Of a stretch of 64,000 nucleotides of DNA, positions 38,069 to 47,588 are shown one piece after another. Position 1 is the stretch's first letter, and the number at the start of each line of letters is the position of its first letter. Where the stretch lies: positions 372,001 through 436,000 of the forward strand of contig CP121470.1 in NCBI GenBank assembly GCA_030919125.1. The letters run 5' to 3'. This stretch comes from Methanoregula sp. SKADARSKE-2. GTDB taxonomy: Archaea; Halobacteriota; Methanomicrobia; Methanomicrobiales; Methanospirillaceae. The notes under the pieces were generated by a model. That model ran no database searches. It had not been told where the DNA came from and worked only from the letters and a program-made list of their open reading frames with translations. Position numbers and translations under genes: made by a program.

Positions 38069-38794
38069 CTATCTCCGCAAATCGGATTGAAGAGAATCAA
38101 TTGCAAAGGAGAAATATTCCGGGGCAATCTCGAACCCGAGGAAATGCCTCCCCTCTTTCTGAGAAATTACCGGAACCGTGCCTGATCCAAAGAAAGGATC
38201 GAGAACCAGATCGCCGGGATTGCTGGAATAGAGAAGGATCTTCCGGACAATCTCTGACGGAAGTTTTGTCGGCGTCTTCTTCTTCCCATTCCAGTACTCC
38301 CGCTGGATGACCCAGACATCCTCAGGATAGTGATCGATCTTGTTGAACGTGTAGTGTTTCGGATCTTTCACCACGAAGAGGATGTGGTAGTGGCTCGTCA
38401 CATACTTTTTCTTGGTATAAACACCGAACTGGTATTTCCAGATCAGATGATTGATCGTGGTGAGGCCTGCATTGTCGATCCCTTCAAGGATGTCGCGAAG
38501 CCGGTTCCACCCGGAAAAGATGTACATGCTTCCGGTAGGTGCGAGCGTTCGTGCGGCTTCGGTAATCCAGCGCGTGGTAAATTCCCCGTATTCGGCTTCA
38601 GGAACCTCCCGGTACCCTTCAAGGACATTGCCATCAGTACGGTTGTAATTCAACCGGTGGGCTTTGAAATTGATGGCAAAAGGGGGATCGGTCACGATGA
38701 GATCGATCGAACCATCGGGGATCTCCGGCATGAGCGCGAGGGCATCACCAAGGTAAAGAGTATTTTGCCTGAATGCGCCCAGCCGCCTTTTCAT
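38069..38794 (-). CDS. Orphan DNA methyltransferase (N6-adenine or N4-cytosine)
   Basis: The 241-residue protein has motif IV DPPF (about residues 36-39) before the SAM motif DPFFGSGTVPVI (about 202-213), the beta-class order. The target base and site cannot be read from sequence. No restriction endonuclease is nearby. Its ATG shares a base with the iorB stop, so it is translated from the iorAB transcript, an odd place for a DNA methylase. Confidence 0.85.
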   Translation of the reverse strand: MKRRLGAFRQNTLYLGDALALMPEIPDGSIDLIVTDPPFAINFKAHRLNYNRTDGNVLEGYREVPEAEYGEFTTRWITEAARTLAPTGSMYIFSGWNRLRDILEGIDNAGLTTINHLIWKYQFGVYTKKKYVTSHYHILFVVKDPKHYTFNKIDHYPEDVWVIQREYWNGKKKTPTKLPSEIVRKILLYSSNPGDLVLDPFFGSGTVPVISQKEGRHFLGFEIAPEYFSFAIDSLQSDLRR

Positions 38795-39378
38795 CAGCAG
38801 GTCCTTCCAAATTCCCTGCCCATTTCAAAGGCACGCACGTTTATGTCTATCGTCTTTCTCGGAACAAGACGTCTGACAGCCTCGAGGAGTGATCCCGGTC
38901 CGAGGGGTAGGGATCGCGCGGCTGCACCCAGCATAACTACGTTCTGGGAAAGGGGGCTCCCCGCATCTGTTGCAACCTGGTCAGCATCGATGAGACAGAG
39001 ATCAAATTTTTTCAGAGCCGCGATAATCTCATCCTCGGTGGGCGCGACAAGTTTTTGGGTGAATACCGATGTGGGGAGGACCATCCGGCGATTGACCACC
39101 ATCCTTCCTCCGGCTTTCAGGTAATGGGAATACCGGAGCGCCTCCAGGAGATCGAATGAGATGAGGAGATCTGCATTCCCGGGCGCGATCAGCGGACCAT
39201 ATAACCCATCGATCCGTATATGGCTTTCAACAGATCCTCCGCGCTGCGCCATACCATAGGTCTCGGCACCTTTTACATGCCGCTTCTCGATAAGACAGGC
39301 CTCGCCAAGGATGTTCGATGCCAGGATCATCCCCTGTCCGCCGATTCCTACGGTCAGGATATCGAAACTTACGGTCAT
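38794..39378 (-). CDS. iorB: Indolepyruvate ferredoxin oxidoreductase, beta subunit
   Basis: The 194-residue protein starts MTVSFDILTVGIGGQGMILASNILGEA, the gamma/beta-domain signature of 2-oxoacid oxidoreductases, with GAETYGMAQRGGSVESHIRI. It pairs with IorA to oxidise aryl pyruvates with ferredoxin, giving aryl-acetyl-CoA, or the reverse for amino acid synthesis. The ATG at 39378 overlaps the iorA stop by four bases. Confidence 0.93.
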   Translation of the reverse strand: MTVSFDILTVGIGGQGMILASNILGEACLIEKRHVKGAETYGMAQRGGSVESHIRIDGLYGPLIAPGNADLLISFDLLEALRYSHYLKAGGRMVVNRRMVLPTSVFTQKLVAPTEDEIIAALKKFDLCLIDADQVATDAGSPLSQNVVMLGAAARSLPLGPGSLLEAVRRLVPRKTIDINVRAFEMGREFGRTC

Positions 39379-41141
39379 CTCTTCCCCTCCCGAACGATGG
39401 CACCGACAGGACAGAGCTGTTCGCAAACCCCGCATCCGCTGCACAATTCATTGATCTCCGCCCGTTCATTGAACTCGATGGCCGGACAACCAAACCTTAA
39501 GCAGGTGCCGCAACCGGTACATGCCTCATGATCGACCGAACACTTCCCGCGTTTTATCCCCATGCGTCTCGCTGTAATAACGCACAGCTGTTTGGCGATG
39601 ATGACCTTCACCCCCTTCCGCTTCTTTGCATCCTGAAGAACATTCAGCAGGCCGGTGAGATCGTACGGATCAACGGTCTCGACAAAGGTTACGCCACAGG
39701 CCCGGCAGAGTGCATCCAGGGAGAGAGGCGGCGTCTCGAGACCGCACGCGGTTATGCCGGTGTTCGGGTTCGGCTGGTGGCCGGTCATCGCGGTGATCCG
39801 GTTGTCAAGGATCACCACGGTCATGTTCGCACCACTATAGACCGCGTTGATCAAACCCTGAAGACCGGTGTGGAGGAACGTCGAGTCCCCGATCGTGCAG
39901 ACGACTTCGCGTGTTTCACCTGAATGAGCGATCCCGCTCCCGACCGTTATCGATGCACCCATACAGATGGTAGTATCAACAACACCCAGCTGGAGCCCGA
40001 GCGTGTAGCAACCGATATCACTCGGGTAGATTCCGTCTTTGAAGACTTTTTTTATCGCGAAGAATGCACCGCGGTGGAGGCATCCGGCGCAAAGGATTGG
40101 CGGGCGCGGGGGGAGGTTCTGTACCGGTACTGCGGAAGGGAACGGATTTTTCTCCAAAAATCCCGCCTTCTCCATGATAGCGGCTACCGCTAGCGGTGAC
40201 AACTCTCCTTCGTATGCCGCGTAGCCATTCATCTTGCCAAAAACCGGGATGCAGCCGGCGAGCTGTCGCACCCGTTCCTCGACTTCAGGTGCGAGCTCTT
40301 CGATGACAAGGATTTTTTCATGTTTCCCGATGAACTCTCCGAGCCATGCCTCATCGATCGGGTATGCACCGATCTTCATGAACGAGACAGCGGGAGGTAA
40401 CACTTCCTGGACGTACGATGCGCCGATCCCGCTTGCTATTACTCCGGCCTCTCCGCGGATCTCACAGCGGTTTAACCCGAGAGCCACCAGCTTCTTCTTA
40501 ATGGCCGGTTGCTTCTCGTTCAGTTTCTTATGCAGAATGCGGGTGTGCGCCGGGATCACGACATACTGCTGAGGATCTTTATGGAACGCGCCTTTTCTCG
40601 TGCTCGCTACCATCTCTCCGAGTTCAACATCGCCCTTTGAGCGGCAGATGCGGGTCGTCGGCCGGAAGATCACCGGAACTCCGAACTCCTCGGAAAGTGC
40701 AAATGCCGTCGGGATCATATCATGGGCTTCCTGCACGCTCGCGGGGTCGAGGCAGGGCACCCGCGCGAAGTGAGCGTAGCATCGGGTGTCCTGTTCGTTC
40801 TGGGAGCTGTGAGCAAAGGGATCATCAGCGCTCAGGATTACGAGCCCTCCGGTGACACCGGTATAAGCGCTGGTCATCAGGGGATCGGCTGCGACATTGA
40901 GCCCGACATGCTTCATCGTGCAGAGTGCGCGGATGCCGCACCACGCCGCAGCGAGAGCATTCTCGAGCGCAACTTTCTCATTCACCGACCATTCGAGGTA
41001 ATAGGATCGTACTGGCTGAACCCGCAGCGTATCGATGACTTCAGAAGAGGGCGTTCCCGGATAACCGGATACAAAATCCACTCCTGACTCGACACATGCA
41101 TGGGCGATCGCTTCGTTCCCGAGGAGATATCGTCGTTCCAT
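39375..41141 (-). CDS. iorA: Indolepyruvate ferredoxin oxidoreductase, alpha subunit
   Basis: The 588-residue protein begins MERRYLLGNEAIAHACVESGVDF with SGYPGTPSSEVIDT, contains the thiamine pyrophosphate segment GDSTFLHTGLQGLINAVYSGANMTVVILDN, and ends with two iron-sulfur cluster motifs (CTGCGTCLRFGCP and CSGCGVCEQLCPVG). It is the catalytic subunit acting in the cytoplasm. Confidence 0.95.
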   Translation of the reverse strand: MERRYLLGNEAIAHACVESGVDFVSGYPGTPSSEVIDTLRVQPVRSYYLEWSVNEKVALENALAAAWCGIRALCTMKHVGLNVAADPLMTSAYTGVTGGLVILSADDPFAHSSQNEQDTRCYAHFARVPCLDPASVQEAHDMIPTAFALSEEFGVPVIFRPTTRICRSKGDVELGEMVASTRKGAFHKDPQQYVVIPAHTRILHKKLNEKQPAIKKKLVALGLNRCEIRGEAGVIASGIGASYVQEVLPPAVSFMKIGAYPIDEAWLGEFIGKHEKILVIEELAPEVEERVRQLAGCIPVFGKMNGYAAYEGELSPLAVAAIMEKAGFLEKNPFPSAVPVQNLPPRPPILCAGCLHRGAFFAIKKVFKDGIYPSDIGCYTLGLQLGVVDTTICMGASITVGSGIAHSGETREVVCTIGDSTFLHTGLQGLINAVYSGANMTVVILDNRITAMTGHQPNPNTGITACGLETPPLSLDALCRACGVTFVETVDPYDLTGLLNVLQDAKKRKGVKVIIAKQLCVITARRMGIKRGKCSVDHEACTGCGTCLRFGCPAIEFNERAEINELCSGCGVCEQLCPVGAIVREGKR

Positions 41142-41274
41142 AATGCCTCTCCGTATTTATATCGTGGTTTTTTCCCACATATCCCTATCTGTAGAGATCT
41201 CTTCCGGCAAGGGATTCACAACCTATAAAAACTCTGATGCAGTAGTTATTAAGGTAAATTCAAGGCAAACTTTT

Positions 41275-41348
41275 GGGCCCGTAGCATAGCCCGGTGGTGC
41301 GCCCGGCTGATAACCGGGAGGTCATGTGTTCGAATCACATCGGGCCCA
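41275..41348 (+). tRNA. tRNA-Ile (anticodon GAU)
   Basis: Acceptor GGGCCCG/CGGGCCC, anticodon loop CTGATAA between CCGG and CCGG, T-loop TTCGAAT, discriminator A. CCA is not encoded. Confidence 0.93.
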
Positions 41349-41786
41349 CTCATCTCGTATTTTTGTTCTTTGAGCAGATCGGAAGTTATTCTTTGATTGT
41401 TCAGGGGAAACGAACAGTAACCTTTGGAGTTCCTCCGCGGGCCGGAGTCACTTTGGAGACTGCATGATCCAGGCACGAGATCGTGCTTCTGATCCTGATG
41501 AGCCGTGATCGGGCATGGGCATGAAAAATTTTGTAAAGTCCTTTCTTGAATTATACAGTGATTACCTCACAATTTTCGCATTCCACAAGCGGAAAAACTG
41601 TCAACGTCGAAGGACGGTTTTCTATAGGTGTCCTCGGGTTCTTCAGTTTATGGCGTGGGGGAACCTCCTCTTTTTTTATTGGCAAGGGTCGCAGAATTTT
41701 TTTTTTTTAAAAAAAAAAGGATTGTTGGATCGGATCCGCCCAGGGTTGACTGGTTGTCCGGACCCGGGCTGTTCCCGGGAAAAATT
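41349..41786. other. Intergenic region with long T/A run
   Basis: No gene is supported. A run of about twelve T followed by ten A lies at 41698-41720 and can act as a terminator on both strands, including for the gene at 41787. Confidence 0.4.
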
Positions 41787-42317
41787 TCAGACAGAACGCC
41801 CAAAGACGTACCCAATCACTTTTTCCAAAGACTCAACGAGTGCTTCTTCTCCTTTCAGATAGTCGTGCATGGCCTGGTAGAGCATGAACATGATATCGTA
41901 GCCATAGGACCCTATCGCTCTTTTGGTGTCAATCGGGTTGAGGTATGAGTCGGTGAGAAAACCGTCGAAGCTGTACATTAATTCAAAAAAATCCCCATCT
42001 TCCGACAGGACACAGAACTGATCGGTTATCGTCTTTGTCGGATTGTCGGGCCGGAAGGCAGCAGGTTCCGTCTTCCCCAGTACGATCATCTTCGCCGGGT
42101 AGTACGCAGGGTCGTAGATCTCACCCTTCGTGTCCTGTTTTCCCATTTTCAGCATGTTCAGGCCAACAGATTTAACGATAGGTCTTGACGTTTCTGCCAT
42201 TTTCCGCAGGAGTTTTGCGTCATTATCCCGGGCCTCCTCCGAAAGAACTGCGTCTTTTTCCTGCAGATCCTTTATCTTCTGCATTATTTTCTCAAATCCC
42301 GCCTCGATCTCGTCCAT
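41787..42317 (-). CDS. Hypothetical protein with N-terminal coiled coil
   Basis: I do not recognise this 176-residue protein. Residues 1-45 form a heptad-like coiled coil (EKIMQKIKDLQEKDAVLSEEARDNDAKLLRKM). The rest is compact and mixed, with GEIYDPAYYPAKMIVLGKTEPAAFRPDN and GSYGYDIMFMLYQAMHDYL. No signal peptide or membrane segment. A TATA box at 42370-42377 and T-rich downstream sequence make it a single-gene unit, and its codon use matches the neighbours, so it is probably a real, lineage-restricted gene. Confidence 0.6.
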   Translation of the reverse strand: MDEIEAGFEKIMQKIKDLQEKDAVLSEEARDNDAKLLRKMAETSRPIVKSVGLNMLKMGKQDTKGEIYDPAYYPAKMIVLGKTEPAAFRPDNPTKTITDQFCVLSEDGDFFELMYSFDGFLTDSYLNPIDTKRAIGSYGYDIMFMLYQAMHDYLKGEEALVESLEKVIGYVFGRSV

Positions 42318-42369
42318 TAATTCACCAACTCCCGCGTGCAGCAGGGTTAAGAAATGTTGGTACCCATGG

Positions 42370-42377
42370 CTATAAAC
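42370..42377 (-). promoter_or_regulatory. Putative TATA box for the hypothetical gene at 41787-42317
   Basis: The minus strand reads GTTTATAG about 55 bases before the ATG at 42317. Confidence 0.4.
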
Positions 42378-42440
42378 CCGCGGTTTTCAGTTTTTCCCGC
42401 AGGCTTCCCCATAAAAAAATGTACAGAAACGCAGGGGTTA

Positions 42441-43626
42441 TCAAGCCAATTCACCGATGAAAAAATATCTCCGGTCTTTTTTCAACACCGCATCCCCACG
42501 AGAGCCAAGCGGAAGATCTTCGTTGAGCACGATTCCAATGTACCCCGGGGACCGGGCCATGACAGATCCGGTTCGGATCTTCTCGGTAACAATAAACGGT
42601 TGGCAGGTACCGATGAGCGGCTTGTTTATGGCGCGATAGGTCTTCTCAGCAAGAGCGTTTAAATTCCGCGAACGATCTTTTTTAATCGAGTCGGGAAGAT
42701 CCTTGTCGGAAAATACATCCGTGAACGGCCGTTTTGAGTACCGGGTAACATTAACTTTATTCGGCCATATCCTCTCGATAAGATCGCAGGTCCGGGCAAA
42801 ATCCTCTTCGGTCTCCCGGGAAACCCGACAATAACATCTGTTGCGAGCGTGAAATCCGGATACCGTTTTCTGAACGCACCAACAATTTTCTCGAAATCTG
42901 CGACTCTATAGCCCCTCTTCATCCGATCGAGGATTTCATCGGACCCGGACTGGACCGGAATGTGGGCGAATTTGAAGATCGCATTGCTCTCGAACGAGTC
43001 TGCAAGATCTTCGAAAATTTCCAGAATCGTCACCGGGTTCATCATTCCGACGCGGATCATCGAACTCCCCCCCTTGCGCCCGATCGATCGTAAAAGGCCT
43101 GGGAGGGATCCTCCCGTATCCCACCCCCAGGAGCTCACATCCTGCGCGGTGAGCTGGATCTCAGGGATCCCCCTCCATGCGAATGACCGTACCTGCCCGA
43201 GAATTTCTCCTGCAGCAAAACTCTTCAGGGATCCCAGGGCCGCCCGGGTGATACAGTACGTGCATCGTCCCGCGCATCCCTTTGCAATCTGGACAATTCC
43301 GGAACTACCACAGATACCGATCCCGATACCGAGATACGCTTCGCGGATCTCTTCTGCGGGAATTATCGTTGGCGTGCAAACGGAAAAAATCAGGGCGCTC
43401 TGGACTCCGGGCATGCATCCGGTAACATAGAGATCCCGGTCACGAAAAAGTGAGAGTCGTCTCAGCATCCTTCGTTCGGTCGGGCCGACAACAGTAAACG
43501 TATTGATGATGACCACATCCGCGTCATCAGGGAATTCAACAATGGTGCTGCCCGAGGCTCTTAAGACCTCAATAAGTTTGGCTGTATCCCCGAAATTGAA
43601 ACGACACCCGTACGTTTCGATGTATA
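42441..43626 (-). pseudogene. Decayed e-MtaB-like tRNA methylthiotransferase (radical SAM)
   Basis: The frame reads IYIETYGCRFNFGDTAKL and then GCAGRCTYC (the radical SAM CxxxCxxC) and PVQSGSDEILDRMKRGY, which identifies the archaeal/eukaryotic MtaB/CDKAL1 group that makes ms2t6A in tRNA. Three lesions are visible. The start codon is lost because an insertion sequence abuts codon two or three at 43626. The second UPF0004 cysteine is Phe (INTFTVV instead of NTCTVV). A one-base loss near 42816-42820 in CCCGGG shifts the frame after DVIVGFPG; restoring one G gives ETEEDFARTCDLIERI and then the C-terminal TRAM region to a TGA at 42441. The last part (SRGDAVLKKDRRYFFIGELA) is intact. Confidence 0.85.
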
Positions 43627-44682
43627 TAGGACTTACGCCCTTGGTTTTGACCGAAAGATCTAAGAGTTAGTAGCGCCCATCCAAGGGTTAGACAAACCCG
43701 GGATGGAGATCGAACGAGAGTGAATCCTCCGAAATGCACGAGCAGCAATTTTGTAAACTTTTTGATATCGACGTATCAGGTTTGCTCGTGTACAGAGGTA
43801 TCCCGGTGTTTTCCCGCTGAACCAGTATCAATAGCTCACGCTTCCGTCAAGCGTTTGTTAGAGAGGCAGCCAGCCTCACCACACGGGGGCGCTGTATGAG
43901 GAAGCGCAACGGTTGCTCCGGGCTAACGAAGGAGTATTGGTAATCGATGATAGTACCCTCGACAAACCGTATTCCCATCAGATTGAACTGGTGACCCGGC
44001 ACTGGAGTGGGAAGCATCATCGGGTAGTTCAGGGAATCAACCTAATCTCAACCATTTGGACTGATGGTTCTGCGATAGTTTCGGTAGATTTCCGGATCTA
44101 TTGTCCAGACAAAGACGGGAAAAACAAAAAGGATCATTTCCGGGATATGCTACGAGCAGCCGAAGAAAGAAAGTTTCAGCCGGGACGTGTCATCTTTGAT
44201 TCGTGGTATTCGTGTATCGCCAACCTGAAATTGATCCGCACGCTGAAGTGGCATTGGTGTACCCGTCTCAAATCCAACCGGTTGGTTGATCCTGATAATA
44301 CGTACAACCGTTCAGTTTCTGAGATTGAGATTCCTCCCGAAGGAAGAGTTGTTCATCTGAGACAATACGGTTTCATCAAGCTATTTAGGATCGTTCACTC
44401 TGATAAGGAACCCGAACATTGGGCTACCGATATTCTCGATGCATCGGAAACGTCCCAAAAGAGGTTGTTCAACAAGGACATATTCTGCTCTCGTTGCTGG
44501 CATTTCTTCGCCTCGAAACCCATCGATTGAATACAGGTTCCAGCTGGTACGAGTCGAAACGCTCGATTCATCGATCCGCTTCTTCTCTCTTTATCGCTTC
44601 CACGGCGTTCTAATCTGATTATTTTTGTAGTGCTGTGATGAAGATTTCTTGCTCGAATCTACCTTCAACCGCGTAAGTCCTA
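43627..44682 (+). mobile_element. Degenerate insertion sequence (IS701/DDE_5-like)
   Basis: Terminal inverted repeats TAGGACTTACGC (43627-43638) and GCGTAAGTCCTA (44671-44682) bound 1056 bases. The transposase inside carries VLVIDDSTLDKPY, VVQGINLI, SVDFRIYCPD and VIFDSWYSCIANLKLIR, typical of this group of DDE transposases. I see no clear target duplication. The family label is by similarity of these phrases and could be a related IS group. Confidence 0.75.
43735..44616 (+). pseudogene. Broken DDE transposase of the 43627-44682 element
   Basis: The coding sequence is split. An upstream frame holds TEVSRCFPAEPVSIAHASVKRLLERQ, the downstream frame starts GALYEEAQRLLRANEGVLVIDDST, and the last part (HILLSLLAFLRLETHRL) is in a third frame after 44450. 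The region that should carry the third acidic residue is deleted, so the enzyme cannot be active. The longest open stretch is 43913-44530. Confidence 0.8.
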
Positions 44683-44865
44683 GGATATACTCCTGTGGGT
44701 AAGATGCTCCAGCCATTCGGCACCACCGGGGTTTTCGTGATGCTGCGAAGATTCAGGCATGGTAACTACCATACCTGTTGCACCCGGATCGATATAATGC
44801 CCGTTTGGGAGTACCCCCCTCTGCGAGCACAACACTTAACCAATGATACCCATAATCTCTTTAGT

Positions 44866-45627
44866 ATGTTGAGGATCGGGCTGCTTGGCTGTGGTAACAT
44901 CGGGCATATCATTGCACAGCACAGAGGCAGTTTTGCGATCACCGCCGTTTATGATAAAGTCTTCGAACAGGCAAAGGGGATCGCCACGGTCTCGAACGCA
45001 GAGGCTTATGAGGAGTTCGAAAATTTCATCTCGGCTGATATCGATATTGTTGTCGAGGCTGCTTCGATAGGTGCAGTAAAAAGATTTGCCGGAGACGTCC
45101 TCTCGCGCAAGAAAGATCTCGTAATCATGAGCGTCGGAGCACTCGCTGATCCCGAATTCCTGGAAGAGATCCGGATGGCTGCAGTAAAATCCGGGAGGAA
45201 GATCTATCTTCCGAGCGGCGCGATCTTCGGGCTCGATAATTTAAAAATCGGACGGATCTCCCCGATCGATAAATTGTTACTCAGGGCAACCAAGAGCCCG
45301 CAGTCTCTGGGCATCGACGCGAAGACAGATCGAAAATTACTCTTCTGTGGGAAGGCAAATGAATGCATCAAGGCTTTTCCGAAGAATGTAAACATCTCCG
45401 TTGCGATGAGTCTTGCCGCAGGCAGGGATGCCGATGTCGAATTATGGGTGGATCCCACTGTGGATCGGAACGTGCACGAATTGTTCATCGGAGGGGCTTT
45501 CGGGGAGACGTACATCCGGATTACGAATGTACCAAGCCCGGATAACCCGGCGACAAGTTACCTCGCGGCCCTTTCCGTACTCTCCCTTCTCGACGACCTC
45601 GAGAATCCGATTGCCGTTGGAACATAA
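44866..45627 (+). CDS. nadX: L-aspartate dehydrogenase
   Basis: The 253-residue protein starts MLRIGLLGCGNIGHIIAQH with a Rossmann motif GCGNIG, contains DIVVEAASIGAVKRF and SGAIFGLDNLKIG, and ends with the family domain. It oxidises aspartate to iminoaspartate for NAD synthesis. The ATG at 44866 is used because the dinucleotide fold begins there; an upstream ATG at 44695 would add 57 residues with no likeness. nadC follows 18 bases on, but no nadA is in the window. Confidence 0.9.
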   Translation: MLRIGLLGCGNIGHIIAQHRGSFAITAVYDKVFEQAKGIATVSNAEAYEEFENFISADIDIVVEAASIGAVKRFAGDVLSRKKDLVIMSVGALADPEFLEEIRMAAVKSGRKIYLPSGAIFGLDNLKIGRISPIDKLLLRATKSPQSLGIDAKTDRKLLFCGKANECIKAFPKNVNISVAMSLAAGRDADVELWVDPTVDRNVHELFIGGAFGETYIRITNVPSPDNPATSYLAALSVLSLLDDLENPIAVGT

Positions 45628-45645
45628 TCAAACCGGGGATGGATC

Positions 45646-46485
45646 GTGAAACCCGTGGATCTTCTGCTCGCTTATCTTGATGAAGACGCACCGTACGGGG
45701 ATGTAACGTCTGATGCGATACTACCTGAGAGATCCTGCAAAGCCCATATACGATCCGAACAGAGCGGAATTGTTGCCGGCCTTGAGGAGGCGAATTTACT
45801 TTTTTCTCACTTCGGGTGCGAGGTCAGATCGTTCTGCCGGGATGGCGATACGGTTACGAACGGGGAGATCCTTATCTCCGTCAAGGGTAGAGCCTCGGCG
45901 GTACTCCTTGTCGAAAGGACAGCGCTCAATATTATTGGACGGATGAGTGGCATCGCCACGCAAACACGAAAATTATCCGGGATCGTAGCCGGGGTAAACC
46001 CAGGGTGCAGAATTGCGGGGACGAGAAAGACCAGTCCCGGTTTCCGCATTTACGACAAAAAAGCAATTGTTATCGGTGGCGGGGACCCCCACCGGTTCAG
46101 CTTGAGCGATGGTATCCTGATCAAGGATAACCATCTGGCGCTGGTTCCATTGAAAGAAGCCATACGCGCTGCAAAAAAATCGACACGCTACAAGAAAATT
46201 GAGATCGAAGTCGAATCGCTGGAAGCTGCACTTCAGGCAGCAAAGGAAGGCGCAGACATTCTCATGCTCGATAACATGGACGTGGGGCGTGTGACTGAAA
46301 CAATCGAGGCGCTGAAAAGCGCAGGTCTTCGGGAGGGGCTTGTTCTAGAACTTTCCGGCGGAATCGATGAGAATACGATCAGATCGTTCGCCGGTCTCGA
46401 GGTTGACAGGATCAGCATCGGCGCACTGACCCACACGGTCAGGAATTTTTCTGTGACACTTGAAGTGTTACCTGTAATGGAATAA
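45646..46485 (+). CDS. nadC: Nicotinate-nucleotide pyrophosphorylase (quinolinate phosphoribosyltransferase)
   Basis: The 279-residue protein carries RTALNIIGRMSGIATQTRKL, AGTRKTSPGFRIYDKKAIVIGGGDPHRFSLSDGILIKDNHL and the C-terminal LELSGGIDENTIRSFAGLEVDRISIGALTHT. It converts quinolinate and PRPP to nicotinate mononucleotide. The start is a GTG at 45646, 18 bases after nadX. Confidence 0.94.
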   Translation: MKPVDLLLAYLDEDAPYGDVTSDAILPERSCKAHIRSEQSGIVAGLEEANLLFSHFGCEVRSFCRDGDTVTNGEILISVKGRASAVLLVERTALNIIGRMSGIATQTRKLSGIVAGVNPGCRIAGTRKTSPGFRIYDKKAIVIGGGDPHRFSLSDGILIKDNHLALVPLKEAIRAAKKSTRYKKIEIEVESLEAALQAAKEGADILMLDNMDVGRVTETIEALKSAGLREGLVLELSGGIDENTIRSFAGLEVDRISIGALTHTVRNFSVTLEVLPVME

Positions 46486-47138
46486 TTTCACCGACAGGTT
46501 GAGGAATTATCTGCTCTTGCCCGTTCTCATCGCGGCTCTGAGACGGATATCCAAGAGAATTCCCTGGATCCTGACCCAGACTCCGGTAACCACATTGAGG
46601 AGACGGTACGGTGTATTGGGCGATAAGGAGCACCAATGGCAGATCCGTCTTACCCGGCTCCTGGAGAGTCTGCCGGAGAGAGAGTTTCCGGGAGGGCCAG
46701 TCGTACAAAACATGGACCGTAAGAGGCGGATCCAGTCTATCATCGACAGGCTGAAGGGATCTAACCTGATACATTCCGCTGGAATTGAAGTCCAAGGATA
46801 AATGGTTCCGCGCGGGAGCTTCATGGGGCCCTGGAGAACTCCCCGGTTCGCGCGCTTGGAACCGCTCATCCAGCATCTCAGAGATTAAGAAAAAATGGTC
46901 CGTCTCAACGCGATCCGGGCTCCTGGTAATATCGGCGATGATCGCGCAATTATGGGTTTATCCGAACTCCCCTCATATGAGGATACGGAAATCCTTGAAG
47001 GCGCGGGAAAAGCACTCGCCCCCTCAAATCCCTGCCGGTGAAAAACCCGGATGCTGATCTGCACGAGGAAGAAACAAGTATCTCCTGAATTTCTCAAACC
47101 CGCAAAAGTCTGCACGATCTTTTAGGGATCAAAAGAGA
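46486..47138. other. 653-base region without a supported gene
   Basis: Several open frames exist on both strands (for example a 100-residue basic one at 46499-46801 and a 48-residue one at 46895-47041), but none matches a family I know or has a strong ribosome site. It may be a decayed gene. Confidence 0.4.
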
Positions 47139-47519
47139 TCAAATCCCCCCACGATCCTTTGGTACCAGGTGGATATCCCTCTGCGAACCGATCGTGATCT
47201 CCTTTTTCGCATGATACGTCTGCACCACCCCGTACGCAGTTATCGAATCGCCGGTCTGGATCTTCATACCTTGGGCAACCTGAGCCGGAACAAAGAGTGA
47301 GGCATTCCCCACAAGGATCATCAGATGTCCCCCGTTCAGGGTGGCAATTTTATTCACGGTTCCTTCGAAAACGACCAGTTCGCCGTCGGGTACTGTTGTG
47401 CTGAACGGCTTGGCAAAAGACTGGTTTCCGATTGAACTGATGAGAAGGTCCGCGCAGATAACGATCGCAGCGACTCCAATCAAGAGGAGAATCGCAGCGC
47501 GTTCCTGTCGCCCCAACAT
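47139..47519 (-). CDS. Membrane-anchored OB-fold-like protein
   Basis: The 126-residue protein begins MLGRQERAAILLLIGVAAIVICADLLISSI, one membrane helix, then an outward or inward domain with GELVVFEGTVNKIATLNGGHLMILVGNASLFVP, GDSITAYGVVQTYHAKKEITIG, an OB-fold nucleic acid binding-like pattern. An extended start (47582) would run through the palindromic operator and is unlikely. It diverges from the HTH gene at 47589. Function is unknown. Confidence 0.6.
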   Translation of the reverse strand: MLGRQERAAILLLIGVAAIVICADLLISSIGNQSFAKPFSTTVPDGELVVFEGTVNKIATLNGGHLMILVGNASLFVPAQVAQGMKIQTGDSITAYGVVQTYHAKKEITIGSQRDIHLVPKDRGGI

Positions 47520-47558
47520 ACGTGATTGTTGAGAGCAGAGGCTTAAAATACCAATACC

Positions 47559-47582
47559 TTTATATGTTAACAATGTTAACAT
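47559..47582. promoter_or_regulatory. Palindromic operator overlapping the HTH promoter
   Basis: The sequence ATGTTAACAATGTTAACAT (47564-47582) is a 19-base inverted repeat that is perfect apart from its centre base. It overlaps TTTATAT (47559-47565), the TATA box for the gene at 47589. Binding here would block the promoter, so it is probably the operator for autorepression of the adjacent regulator. Confidence 0.6.
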
Positions 47583-47588
47583 AATTGT

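Noticed and set aside
41490..41530. CTGATGA, a possible C box of a C/D guide RNA
   Set aside because: No D box or second C'/D' pair at the right spacing.
46499..46801. 100-residue basic plus-strand frame
   Set aside because: No ribosome site, family likeness or conserved motif; overlapping frames on both strands are equally open.
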